Assembly: GCA_964035545.1 (NCBI GenBank)
Contig: OZ037769.1
Location: forward strand, 4,057,929 to 4,121,928
DNA length: 64,000 bases
From: Bugula neritina
Taxonomy: Eukaryota > Bryozoa > Gymnolaemata > Cheilostomatida > Bugulidae
Direction of reading: 5' to 3'
This document shows positions 52,346-64,000 of the stretch, piece by piece; within the stretch, counting starts at the first letter, position 1, and each line of letters begins with the position of its first letter. The notes beneath the pieces are model-generated. The model worked only from the letters and a program-made list of their open reading frames with translations. It did no database searches and was not told the DNA's origin. The position numbers were made by a program, and so were the translations under genes.

Positions 52346-55300
52346 TTAGATTTCCCGCAATCTAAATTTCCTGATTTTTTCAATGTGATAAGGGTAGCTG
52401 TCTTGCAGGTCTTGAAAGGCTTGACTTAGAATGACGGCTTGGTAATGAGGCTCTGTTCTTTCTGTCAGCGGAATATCAATCTTGCTGACGTACATTCCAA
52501 CCGGCTGTAGCCTCTCCTCACCTGATCCTGTTTTAACCTGGAGGTGAACGATCCTTCCACAGTCTCCATCTTCTAGCAAACTAGAGCGAATAAAAGTTGT
52601 AGTGATTGCAAAATCTTACACTAATCAAATCTAAAACAAAAGCAACTTAAAAAGAGTGTGTATAAAAGTATTTTTTATAAAAGAGACAAGGTGCCGAAGT
52701 TTAACCGTAATAGCAGCAAGAAGTAATGCTTAACGAAAAAAAGTATCGGCATGCAATTTGAATTTTATAATTTTTAAATTTCACAAATTGAGTTATAAAA
52801 AAACAGCACAATTTATGTAGTCAGTGTTATTTTCTAGTAACAATTATTGCAATGTATAGTGAAAACTCCAAATAAATATATAAGTTATGACAATGTAGTG
52901 CAATAACAAAAGCTGCTCACTCGTTTCCTTCATCTGTTTCTGAAGTGATGATGAAACTGAGGTGTTTTCCATCTTTCACTCTTTCTCTCCCAGATGGTCT
53001 GTGGGCCACTTTTAGCATACCACTCAAGCTTTTATATTTGTTCCGAATAACAACGGGATGGCCAACTTTATAGAGCTCTTCTAGATGGTTCAGTGACTTA
53101 ATTTTGTAAATATTTTCACCCGCACTGTCTTGGACGGTTGCCAAGAGCATCTGCAGCCGTTCAGCATCACTATACTCAATCGGTAGCAAAGCGATATCGT
53201 TCAGGAACATGTGGTGGCACGTACCATCTTGCAGTTGAGGACACAACCCTGCTGGGCATTTGATATCCTCTGATTGGGGCTGAAAGTATTTTTGCCTACA
53301 ACCAACGAGCAGTGGCAGCTTTATATCTGCAGGAATAAGTGTTCCCAGCTCATCTTGCGTTTGTTCAGGTACGCTCCTATGAGTCTTTTCTGAAACCTTG
53401 AGAAAGTATTCATTTTTGCTGCTACTAGCCATGATCTCTTCACGAATTCTTGATATTCTAGCTTCAGGCTCAATTTTCTTTTCCTCATCTCGTCTATCTC
53501 CATTCGCCTCATTGCTGCTGCCATAGTGGTCACACTGGATGCTGGCAACTGGTTCTGCTTGAATTTCTCGATCTGGCTCAATGTGTACAATATTGTTGTT
53601 CCATCGCCAAGTGTCGTCAGCCTGTTTAGCTCTTTTAAACTGGTTTGATGATAAAATCAAATGAGCGGGTACCACTGCAAAAATAACTCCATGCTCATGA
53701 GGGTTTTCTTGATTTCTTACAACCCTTGATGATACAAGAAGCTCACAAGTTGCTTGTCTTTCAACTTTCCACTCACATGAGTTTTTTTTCGGCACTTTGA
53801 CATAGATTTTGAGACTTTGGTCGACCTGCTTTATAGGGCCATCTGTATTCTGGGTACAAAAATTGAAGTGGGAGAACTCAGGATGAGTCTCCTCTAGCTC
53901 CTTTTTCAGCAGGTTTAACTGAGACTGGAAAGAGCTAGCATTAGGTCCTAAAACTAGGATATCTCTCCAATTATCAGACGCTTGAGTTATGATGGCTGAG
54001 GGGTCCAAATCCAGGCAAACACTAAAGGTGAATCATACACCATGTAAAAGCAAATAATGGCTTATGCTATCCAATCATACTACTATTTTTTATAGGTTGC
54101 TTTATGCAGATATAAAAAGTCAAATTTTAAAGCACAGTTTAAAACATCAAACTTGAATTTTATTCTATTTGAGTAATAGTGTCAAGTTTTTTTACAGGGT
54201 TGCTTTGATTTAATTGTTTGTAGAGCTTAAATTTTTTTAAACTGAGTTCAGAACCAGCCATTAGATATAAATCGTTACCATAGCTACTAATTGAGTTAAA
54301 ATTTTGTTACACTGTGCACATTTTGTTGCCTTAAACGTTACTAGTTTAAAATTTCTTAATACTTTTAGCAATTATTTATTACAACCAGAACATAAAAGCA
54401 ACTGTTTATTTAATATTCGTTTTAGGAGTTGCTTTTTCTCTACATATTTTGCTTTGTAAATGGATTTTATTTGAATTTTGATTTCCTGTAAATATTTGTG
54501 ATATCAATTATATTGGCGTTAAATTTATTTAAATCTAAAGCAACTGATTTACTGTTAGATTTGCAAACATTCGCGGACACAGTATAAATAGTAAGCGCAG
54601 CACTACCTGTCAATTTTTTCAAGCAGTACTTGAGGAAGTCCTGTGCATGCGTTTGAGGAGTTATCTTCTTTTGTAAAAGTCGCATAATCTCCTGATTCAC
54701 TATCTTTATCGCTGCTATCGCTGTAGTAAGGAAGAAAATGTTTCTTTTTTTCTGGAACATTCGTCTGATGCTCTTTTTCTTCTTTTGCTATAAAATAAGA
54801 ACCCAAAAGATATTAAATGCATATATTATATTGCTCTTCGTTGCAAATAATAAAAAAATAAAAAGCTAAATATTCATCCTATAGATAAATGAAAGCATAG
54901 CCTATACTAGGACTGTCCAACAGAAGGCCTTAGGGTCAGATGTATTTCCCAGCCTAGGTTTATGTGGCTCTCAAAGGCATAACATTACTTTCGATACATA
55001 GATTGTAACTGGTTGTATGTTGCCCATTATAAATAACTATTGACCCCATTAACTTCATATTTATGTTTAGGTGACATACGTCAGCAGGCATGACTCGTTT
55101 ACCTTGTGCTGACTATTAGATTTGTGGTCAGGTCATTGTGGTCGTGGTGGCTGTCATTCTTGCCCTACATCTGCCGGGCTGGGTTGGTATCCTGAGGCTA
55201 CCCAGTGAATGTTTACTATGTTTTGAGACACAATCATTGTGGTATTTTTTTAGGGACAATAGTTGTTTATGCAATTTGTTTTTGCCTGGTACAGTAACAA

Positions 55301-57111
55301 CAACCAGAGTATATAGACACTTAACAAACTCAATACAATCAGCTGGCAGCACTCTTTAACAAAACTGTAATTACTATTTTTTCTAATCTATTGTTTTGAC
55401 AATATTATTTACTGGCACTGTCTATGAAGGACCCAAGAGGTTGGTTATTTTTATTCATATTATTGTTTGAATTATTATTTTATAATAAATTTACTTTTAT
55501 GGTTTTTATGAGCATTACTTTAATATTTTTAACTACATTTATATGCATGCAATAATTTATATTATGCTTTTTGCTTTTCTTATTTAGTTTTTACCAGAAA
55601 GTTTATCAACAAGTTTGACACCAAGTATAACCTACAATAAACTTCTGCGTTTGAAAATCCTGGTTTATTCATACGAGGCCAATAACATAGATGAATTATA
55701 AGAATGAAAAACTAACTTTCAAATGTCTTGTTTATACACATGCTACAAAATATGCAGCCCAGCTGTATTAACAGTTGGACTTCATTGTGTAGTGATTCAT
55801 AGGAATTTGGAATAATGTAATTTGGAAAATTCTGATGCTGTAGCCCCTTCCCCCAGCCCCGCCCAAGCTAAAGTTTACAATATAACCCTCGCCTTTTTTA
55901 GCGGCTCTTGCACTGAAAAGATTGGACACCCCTGATCTATACAATGAACAATGTTGCAGCATGTTAAGTTTCATTGTCATGAATGTCACGTGGATGCTGC
56001 AAACAAAGTATGAAATCAGGCAGCTGGGGAAATTTGGTGTATGTGAAAATTTAATTTATGATGATAGCATGATTTTAGATTTTAGCTATAAAAATTGTTA
56101 CTAGCAGTTACTAATTATGAAGGACATGATATTGTTATTTCATATACCTTTCACTTTGTGAGAAAAAAAGTCAAGTTTTCTCTCTGTTTCAAATTTGGGA
56201 GTTTCTAGTGGCAAGGTTATGGGAGTACTCCGCTGTTTATAAGACTTCTTTTTCTCAATCGGCACCGTTGTTGCACTTTCTCTTCTAGGTTTCTTTATAT
56301 TTTCCATCTCAGATTGCATCAACATATTTAGCCCCTAAAATAGGTATTTCAAACACAATTGATATTGCAATTTTTGAAACCATCTGAAAATTTCTAAAAC
56401 TAGTTTCTTTCTAGCCAATCTGCTGCCCATTCTCCGAAAAAACAATATGGCAATCAAAATTCATACATACTGAGGGGGTATAAATTTTAGCTTCTATATT
56501 TGGTTTATATAACTATAGCACTTAAATCAACATATAGTAATTAGTGTCTTTGGGTTGCTCATTTTTAATTTTCTATAATAAAAAATTGGCAGTATATTAA
56601 GCTAACATAGGTCTTAAAAAATGTCATAACTCTTGAAAAATGAATTAGCATAAACAATCCTAAGTTTACACTAAGGGAGTCCCAAAAATTAAAGAATGTT
56701 TCCATTGGGATGCTTTTGAAAAATGTATGGACATTCTTGGTCATGGCCGTCTTTAAACACCGGAATAATTTTGCAGTTTAGAAGCTTCTGTAAGAATTTT
56801 TTTTTCAAGCTGCAATACCTAGATTGGTTGAAAATCTTATGGATTAATTATTTGATCAAAAACAAACCAATATCTATATATATAATATGAAAAGTGACTA
56901 TGTGATTAGAAAAGTTCTTTTCTATAATATTTCTTTCTGAAATACAAGTTCTTCCAGAGAAAAAATATCTATATTAAAACTCTTACTTTTGAAATCTTTC
57001 ACTTTTCAAAAAATTATCGCTATGTAAACAACTTCAAAAAAACTCAAGGGTGTAAATAATGATACCTACTCTTTTCCTGTTCCTTTTTTGCACTGCAGTT
57101 TCTTTTTCCAT
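52346..57111 (-). CDS. Orphan 581-residue protein, basic N-terminus, Cys/His cluster (unknown)
   Basis: Exons 57111-57070, 56334-56148, 54787-54607, 54021-52921 and 52580-52346 total 1746 nt in one frame. The start ATG has a good context (AAAAATGG) and begins MEKETAVQKRNRKRG. Residues 1-95 are Lys/Arg/Ser-rich with KKPRRES and KKKSYKQR, possible nuclear signals. Residues 97-110 are an acidic, Ser-rich stretch (YYSDSSDKDSESGDY), a plausible CK2 target. The large fourth exon (1101 nt) codes for a mixed alpha/beta-looking region with EKKIEPEARISRIREEIM (helical), then KCPAGLCPQLQDGTCHH around residue 395-410, a possible zinc site. The C-terminus has CGRIVHLQVK and ends FRLREI. I do not recognise the family. 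The acceptor of the last exon (CTCTAG^TTTGC) is the only one near there that keeps frame. Confidence 0.72.
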
Positions 57112-58805
57112 TTTTCTCAGTGATTGATATGACTTTCTCTGTCTGCAATGGGATGCTGCAGTTATTTATTTGCAATAACAAATCCACAACTATAATAGTT
57201 TTACGCAGCATAATTAACAATAACATTTTATTTATTATACAGGCAAAAACTTGTTTTATATTAGTGCATGCCCTGTTTAGCCGTAATGAATAACCCATGT
57301 TTTACTTTTTACTAACTGACCAACCTTTCTATGCCTAAATGTGTGCTTTTTTCCTTCAGTTGGAAATTAAATTTTAAATTCAATTGAAGTTCTTATCAAT
57401 AGGAGTTTAAAGAGTGTCATTAAAACTATAAGGCTAAATAAGAAAGTGACTTAGTGTAGGTACATTTTACACGCAGCTATTTTGTCATTTTCCACCAATA
57501 ATTATATAATTGATGTTTAAATTGAAAAACTAACTTCTTTTAAAAATTTGCAATTGATGGCTCAGAATAAATTATATTATTATTAAATCATTTAGAGCTG
57601 GCATATAATACAATTACTGAAACAAATAGATTGTTCGATGAACTTAAAATAGTTAAATTGCATAAAAATTAAATTAGAGCTGTTTTGGTTGCGCTGGTTC
57701 TTCAAACCATTTACATACAAATTTTAAGTAAAACTGCTAAATATAGAACAAGCTTTAAGGTATACTCGTTATAAAGTATAGCATTAAAACAAATTAGTTT
57801 TTTAACCTTTTCTAATATTTTCTATTTTGCTGATGTTTATGAGAATTTTATGACTTTTTTAAAAATGGTTGATTTTGAAGCTTCATTTAGTTTGTTTGTG
57901 TAGCATCAATATAATGCTTGGAATTTGTTATTATGCATTCTGTCTTCAATTACAATATTTCACCCAATTTGTTATTTACTCAACATGATGTGGTTTGTAC
58001 TTTTTCAAATTTAATATACGTTTACTTTCATTTCGTGAATTTTTAGTGTGACAATTATACAGTTGTTACATGAGCAAACTTTCTATGATCTATTAATTTT
58101 AAACTCACCTAGGGATTAATAAGCTACTTGTCTCACTTGTTTGAACGTGCTCAGCAATCTTGGTATATAATGAGTTGAACTTTGTATCTTAGAAAAATTA
58201 AGTAGTATACTACTTAATTTTTCTAAGGTACAAATTATATAGGTATCTACGTGTCCTCAAACTATCTGTATTAATGACTAGTATATAGTATATTATTTAT
58301 AATATATACTTCTTTCCCTCGCTTATCTTATTTAGCCTATCTTCATCAGGCCATAGCTACTGTAGATATGATATAATTCAGTTCATATTCTAATCTACTT
58401 AGTATTCTCAACTATCTCTGTTTTGTCAGGTTTAGGTAGCAGAGATAGCTATAGCTTATATAATAGCTATTTTAGCTATTATATAAGCTATCTGGGATAA
58501 TATTCCCAGTTTCATAGATATGTGTGTGGAAAAAAAGCAGTAATACATTAATAATAGATATGATTATTAATGAATACTTATCGGCAAAATATCTTTTCAA
58601 ACAACAAGAAGTATAGAAAATGCAAAATTAAGAAGTCAATGCAGATCAAAGGAATTTATTTATATGTGCCAAATAACAAGCAATCGATCAAATTTTATTC
58701 AAATATACATATATTTCAATATTTTTCAAATAAATTGCCTATAGAATATATATTGTACAAAAATAATAAATAGCGTCTCACTGGGAAGCGTCTATCTGGG
58801 ATGAC
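57112..58805. other. Intergenic region upstream of the orphan gene
   Basis: No further exon recognised; the orphan gene promoter should lie just above 57111 but no TATA or CpG cluster is evident. A palindrome, CTTAGAAAAATTAAGTAGTA / TACTACTTAATTTTTCTAAG, occurs at about 58189-58228. Confidence 0.5.
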
Positions 58806-59010
58806 ACCTATAGGAGTTAGAGCGTTTGCTTAGTAAGCACTAAGTCATGGGTTCGAACCTCAGTAAAGGCCATTGATGATGTTAAAAAGAGCATCCTGTC
58901 ATAATTGTTTTTGTGACTCATCTGAATAAGTCCTTAGCCCAATTTACCAAAAAAACCCTTTTATCAGGGTTTTCTCACAAGGATGGCTACAATAAACTTG
59001 CGTGAGTGAG
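58806..59010 (+). repeat. SINE family B, copy 1 (tRNA-derived head)
   Basis: Head TATAGGAGTTAGAGCGTTTG with B-box GGGTTCGAACCT (58850-58861); body GATGTTAAAAAGAGCATCCT, then GTCATAATTG, TCATCTGAATAAGTCCTTAG and CTTGCGTGAG. Copies 2 and 3 at 59047-59211 (-) and 61850-62046 (-) share head and body. Confidence 0.75.
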
Positions 59011-59046
59011 TTTTTATATAGGTAAGTAAATTGTCACATATTAAAA

Positions 59047-59211
59047 AACTCATGCAAGTTTATAGTCCTTATCCTTGTAAGAAACCCTGGTGGAAAGGGT
59101 TTTTGTTAAAGCGGCCTAAGGACTTATTTAAATGAGACACAGGAGCAATTATGACTGGATGCTCTTCCTAACATCACCAATGACCTTTGTCTGGGCTCGA
59201 ACCCATGACAA
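59047..59211 (-). repeat. SINE family B, copy 2, inverted relative to copy 1
   Basis: Minus strand reads GGGCTCGAACCC?-like head (B-box in GGGTTCGAGCCC), then GATGTTAGGAAGAGCATCCA, GTCATAATTGCTCCTGTGTC, ending CTTGCATGAGT. It is separated from copy 1 by only 36 bp, forming a long inverted repeat. Confidence 0.75.
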
Positions 59212-60213
59212 TTATGAAGAGTTAATCCGTTAATGAAATGAGAAGCATTTACAGAGGTTACAGTGTTTGTTGTTTTCCAACATGTAAGAAGATAACTCTA
59301 AACTATTCATGAAATGTACAACATATAACGGGAAGGTAACTCTTAATAAGCAATATACAGTATGAAAACATCAATCATAACAAAGGGATTGATACTTGTG
59401 CTAGAAATTTGAAATGTCTGTCTGTATAGAGCTGACCATTACAATCTTTTCACACAGCTCTAATTTTAAATTATAAGCCTAGTCGAATTATAATATTGAG
59501 ATGTTTAATGTATATAGCATATTGACTATACTCTTCCAGCATTCTACAGGACAATCAATGCAACTGCCTGATCTATGTTAATTGTCTGTCTAAACTACAG
59601 TGTAACATTATTGGTTTCATGCAGTTAATATTCACATATTCACATATTGTTACTCATTTTAATTCTTGCTGAATTATTCTGTTTTGATCACTAATGCTGT
59701 TAGAAATAAAAAATTACAAAACTGTAATATTTTTAAGCAACTCCTTTTGGTTAGTGGCCTAATGAATTCATGAGACAGTAACTCATAATTTTTCTTAGCA
59801 ACAAACTGCTCGACAATACTCGCCAATATGCTATATGTTGGTAGTTATAAAGTATGAGTTTTAAATTATAATTTCTCATTACATATTCTAATACCACCAC
59901 ACCTTTCAAACATAGCACGTCTTTCATAATATGTTATATGGGTCATTTTACTTTATTTAGTGCGTGCTTTTTACAGTGTAGCTGCTAATATATATGCTTT
60001 TTGGCGTAAAATAATAAAATAATAGTGAATACAAATATAGATAATTGCATTTAAGTTTTTCTCAAATTATAATTGACTCTCTGAATTTTTTTCCTAATAT
60101 CCTATAATAACCAATATGGTATTTAAATGAACATTATTTTTGTAGGTTTCCTTATCAGCATTTTTTACTCATATATATTTGCAATGCCTAATCATAAAAA
60201 GCTCACAACCTAC
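59212..60213. other. Intergenic, no gene seen
   Basis: AT-rich, with no exon, repeat or RNA gene that I can support. Confidence 0.5.
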
Positions 60214-60274
<61 letters not shown>

Positions 60275-60277
60275 TAT

Positions 60278-60331
<54 letters not shown>

Positions 60332-60334
60332 TAT

Positions 60335-60424
<90 letters not shown>

Positions 60425-60432
60425 ACATGTAT
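60214..60432. repeat. (AT)n microsatellite with internal duplication
   Basis: AT dinucleotides interrupted by two copies of a TATGTATATGTATA insert about 57 bp apart, showing a higher-order repeat unit. All Tyr-Ile frames here are artefacts. Confidence 0.9.
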
Positions 60433-60871
60433 ATAAAATATATGTTCATTTATGAATTAATTTGACTTATACCTGCAGTTAGAATTAATTACAATTTTGA
60501 GGCAATGAGTTTTATTTGGTATCAATTACATTGAAGTTCATTAACATTTTTAAAATGAGCTTAGATTAAAATTAACAAAATGCTGATTTTTGTAAACTCA
60601 TGTTTTAGCAAAACTTACCTAGACATAAAAATGAATAATAACTACATTAAATAGGCTCGATTAACTTCGTTGATTTGTGCAAAGAAACTAATAATTTATC
60701 ATTTCAATTTATAAACTCTAAAAAATACAGTAATAAATATACATGGCATAAAACAAATTTATCTTCTATGTAAAAAGGTTTACTGGAATAATTTTAGTTT
60801 ATGAAAGAACTTTCAGCTCTAATCTATACATAATACTTCGCATGTGTTTCTGTAATACAAATCAAAGTTGT

Positions 60872-61248
60872 TTAGTTACAGGTTTGTAGTCCTAGAGATA
60901 TAATATAAGGGCAAAGGGATTTCAAAGCTTCATCAACCACGTATCTCTGAATAGACTCTGCAATAGAACATCCTTGTCTTTTTGCCTCATCATAGCACGT
61001 GTTTACTATGCTTACCCGACTACTGCAATAAGAATAAATCAAGTGTAAGACGTTTTGGTCAAAAATCTCTACAAAATGTAATATTATACATCTATATACA
61101 CAATTTTTTTATTCAATTGTATAGTATCATCGTAATGCCAGCAATACAAGTGCTAGTTTTAAAACAGTTTTATATATATATAAAATATAGAAATAATAAA
61201 ACCATAGCTTTTGCTTTAGACCAAAAATAGTTGGCAGCTTTAAATTTG

Positions 61249-61340
<92 letters not shown>

Positions 61341-63687
61341 TTAATTGCTATCAAATAATATATTGATCATCATACCAATGATAAAATCCTTCAAAGTTGT
61401 CTTCCCTTACACAACAATATTGCAAAATGATGTATTTTTATACATACACATAGTTATACAAGTTAAACTTACCAGTCAATAACAACATTATTTTCAGGAG
61501 AAATGGATGCAAGGGAGTTCACACAGTCTTTTAGTTTACTGCAACCTAAAAATGAAAAGCAGCTAAATTTCACCAAAATTTAGCAAAATACTGCATTGAT
61601 AAATTCTGAGTTTAGAAAAAGTGTTTCAAGAATTCAATTTCTAAAAAAAGTTGTCTCTCAACATTTCTAATAGTCATGCCAATTATATTGATCACATTGT
61701 ATGTACAAGTAATTTTAGTCATCTACACTGCTAGTTATATATGCAACTTTATAGTCATATGTTATATAAGGATTAACACGCTTTGAAGTATATTCTATAC
61801 TGGTCACCTTTTACAGCCGGGGTAATGCCCCGGTAGCAAAACCCGCACTTAAGTTTATAGTCGACATCCCTGCGAGAAAATTTCCCTGGAGAGAGTTTTG
61901 ATAAAAGTGGGCGAAAAATTTATTTAAATAAGGCACAGGAGCAATTATGACTAGATGCTCTTCCTAACATCACCAATGGCTTTTGTTCGAGCTTGAACCC
62001 ATGACCTGGAGTTTACTTATAGGCAAACTCTCTAACCCCTAGGGCCTAGATATATTACTACTGATAAATATAAGCTGTATTAATTAGTTTATACACAGCA
62101 AATCCAATAGTATTCAATAAATACAATAGCAAGCTACTATTTGTTTGTTTACATTTTAAATCAATATTATAGCTATATATTATTATGATCACAATAATTA
62201 TAAGTTTTGCTTTCAGAAGCTGTCAATAAATAAATACATCACGGATTACAAAATTGATGTAATTCTTCATAGATTATCATGTTACCCAACATTTAACAAA
62301 ACTATGGCAATATAGAACGGGCTGATTATTGCAATTACATTATAAAGCTATCATTATATGTTATCAAAACTATAAAATTTCATTATGTGGATGCTATAAT
62401 GAATACATGGAGGGAGAGGGGGGTGCCTTGCGTAACTGAACAACTATAGTTAGTAAGCATAGGTTACCTGAACATCAATGGTTACAACTAAATTATAATT
62501 TATATAATAGAGGATACATAATGTCACATTTGTAAAAATCTCTAGCTTTAATTGGTGCCAGCTTATATATATCATTTATAGTTATACTTAAAATTCCTAA
62601 CTTGTTATATTATCTCTAAAACTATCTTATTATACCTGTTGACTATAATGCAAAACAATATAAGCTGCAAAGGCGCATAACAGTAAAATATATTGTAAAT
62701 TTTCTTTAAAAATTTAAATTTTATGTTAATATGATCATTTTTATCAAGAATATAAGTTTCTTTTGAAGTTTCAAAATATTGTCTTTTATAAAGTAGTGAA
62801 AATTGCATTTAGCATGTGTCAAGAATCAATTTCCGTTTCATGATATTATGGTAAATTATTTGTCAACAAGTTTTGTAGTCGAGAAAGATTTATTACAGCA
62901 TTTTTACTGTTTAAAGCTCTTAATTTTTTGCTATGCTCATAATATAATAATGCAGCTATAATTATTTTTTATAAAATTTAAAACTTATATGACATGAGTG
63001 TTTTTATAAAGTTATTATTTTTTATCATAATTATAATATAATGTATATTTTAGAATACTCAAGATAATATTATATATAAAACATTTAATTTTATATTGTT
63101 ATATTATATTTATATTATAGTATCTTATATTATATTATTATGTTACATTATCATATACAATTATATTATGCTTTATATTACTCAATATATATCAAAATGT
63201 CTCCCAATAAGCTCCTATCTATATAAGTAATCTGCTCACTTTTTCATCCAATTTTAGATATTTGTGAAACAGACTATAGATCATATAGAATATATTATTT
63301 TATCTCTACTTCATGCGTCGAATCTAGCAACGAATGTACTCAAAATTATGTGATATATCATAATATTATTTTTAATATCAATTTGCAAGAGTTGTCTTCT
63401 TTAACATAAATTTAAAACTAAAATAATATTTTTTTTATAAAAACTGAACTTTAATATGATTTATGAAATAGTATGCATGAGTGTGCACACTTATGATTGC
63501 ACACACATGATTATCTTGTTGTGCTAAAAACTTATAGACTGAGAACTTACCATCTGTGGGGTAAGATATGTTGAATTGTCCGCAGTTCTTATGGAAAGTG
63601 AAGAAAGTTTTAATGCCTTGAGCTAACCTGGTGACTGGGTTTTTTATCTCACAGGTTGCCATCAAACCCATCATTAACGCCCTAGCA
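60872..63687 (-). CDS. Secreted 12-cysteine protein, paralogue 3 (5' end beyond window)
   Basis: Three exons, 63687-63551, 61545-61473 and 61022-60872 (TAA), match the last three exons of paralogues 1 and 2 in phase and size (137, 73, 151 nt versus 131, 64, 181 and 140, 70, 169). The first begins ARALMMGLMATCEIKNPV, aligning with ARTLLQKAISDCEVKDPV of paralogue 1. Cys 4-12 of the family are all present; spacings are 23, 12, 6, 17, 9, 9, 19, 11. The start codon, signal peptide and first three Cys must lie above 64000; no exon was found in 63688-64000. The end differs from the other two: it lacks the basic tail and ends GLQTCN. Function unknown. Confidence 0.77.
61252..61338. repeat. (AT)n microsatellite in 12-Cys gene 3 intron
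   Basis: Uninterrupted AT dinucleotide run inside the intron between the last two exons. Confidence 0.95.
61850..62046 (-). repeat. SINE family B, copy 3
   Basis: Minus strand: GGCCCTAGGGGTTAGAGAGT head, GGGTTCAAGCTCGAAC B-box region, GATGTTAGGAAGAGCATCTA body, ending near CTATAAACTT. It sits in sense orientation within the long intron of 12-Cys gene 3. Confidence 0.75.
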
Positions 63688-64000
63688 CTATATAACATTT
63701 ATGCAGCAGTAAAAGTAATATAGTAATAGTAACAGTATAGCAGCTAGTAACAATATATACAGTAACAGCATATTATATAGTAGTAACTAATATAGTTTAT
63801 TCCAGCATTGATTTGTCAGAGCTGAAGTAACTTAAAAGCTTTTGCTCTGTTATATGATAAATATAGGTACAGTAGTTTCCACATAGTAATAATATAGGTT
63901 TCTATTTGAATTGCAATATTTATGAATAATTTTATATATTTCACACATATTCAATAGAAGAGTTACGTAACTTGTCTTTCAATATCACCTATAAACAAGC
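63688..64000. other. Intron of 12-Cys gene 3 (upstream part)
   Basis: AT-rich, with a TAGTAACAGTATAG simple repeat at about 63715-63790. The missing family exon 4 (79 nt in both paralogues) is not here. Confidence 0.5.

Noticed and set aside
52580-52921. Reading straight through the end of the large orphan-gene exon to a TGA
   Set aside because: GA^GTGAGC is a strong donor and the next exon restores the frame with a well-formed C-terminus.
55128-55359. Overlapping ~74-residue frames on both strands in the orphan gene intron
   Set aside because: No similarity between orphan exons; not needed for the frame.
60127-60465. Long Tyr-Ile frames on both strands
   Set aside because: Pure translation of an AT microsatellite.

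Overview
The window is AT-rich animal nuclear DNA. Every gene is split by short GT-AG introns, there are no operons, and the gaps hold microsatellites, tRNA-derived SINE-like copies and TIR elements. The recognisable genes (DOCK, MOB3, HSDL1, a pancreatic-type lipase) are general metazoan genes. The SINE content and overall style suggest an invertebrate, possibly a lophotrochozoan; that placement is a guess. All gene models were spliced by hand from exon frames, splice sites and family knowledge.

Layout. 105-6583 (+): last eight exons of a DOCK-family Rac exchange factor, ending in a proline-rich tail. 8742-15328 (-): complete seven-exon MOB3. 15392-19480 (+): complete seven-exon HSDL1, head-to-head with MOB3 across only 63 bp. 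20466-25530 (-): eleven-exon gene for a protein with a Ser/Thr-rich N-terminus and a FLYWCH/FAR1-like (WRKY-GCM1-type) zinc cluster. 28287-33368 (+): ten-exon secreted or membrane-anchored triglyceride lipase/phospholipase with an intact catalytic triad. 33369-37184: gene-poor, with a long AT microsatellite. 37185-45306: two convergent paralogues (+ and -) of an unfamiliar small secreted protein family with 12 conserved cysteines, with a decayed exon copy between them. 45307-52345: gene-poor, with nested TIR elements, a solo-LTR-like element and a striking hairpin array. 52346-57111 (-): five-exon gene for an orphan 581-residue protein. 57112-60871: an inverted pair of SINEs and AT repeats. 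60872-63687 (-): the last three exons of a third 12-Cys paralogue, whose 5' exons lie beyond the window.

Most notable are the three 12-Cys paralogues. They share exon phases and cysteine spacing, and in both complete copies the start codon itself is interrupted by an intron (A^TG). Their sequences have diverged strongly, which suggests a fast-evolving extracellular family. I recognise no published family for them. Other points worth attention are a tandemly multiplied 3' splice site in MOB3, an HSDL1 that keeps the SDR Tyr and Lys but has Ala at the usual Ser position, and the tight MOB3/HSDL1 bidirectional promoter.
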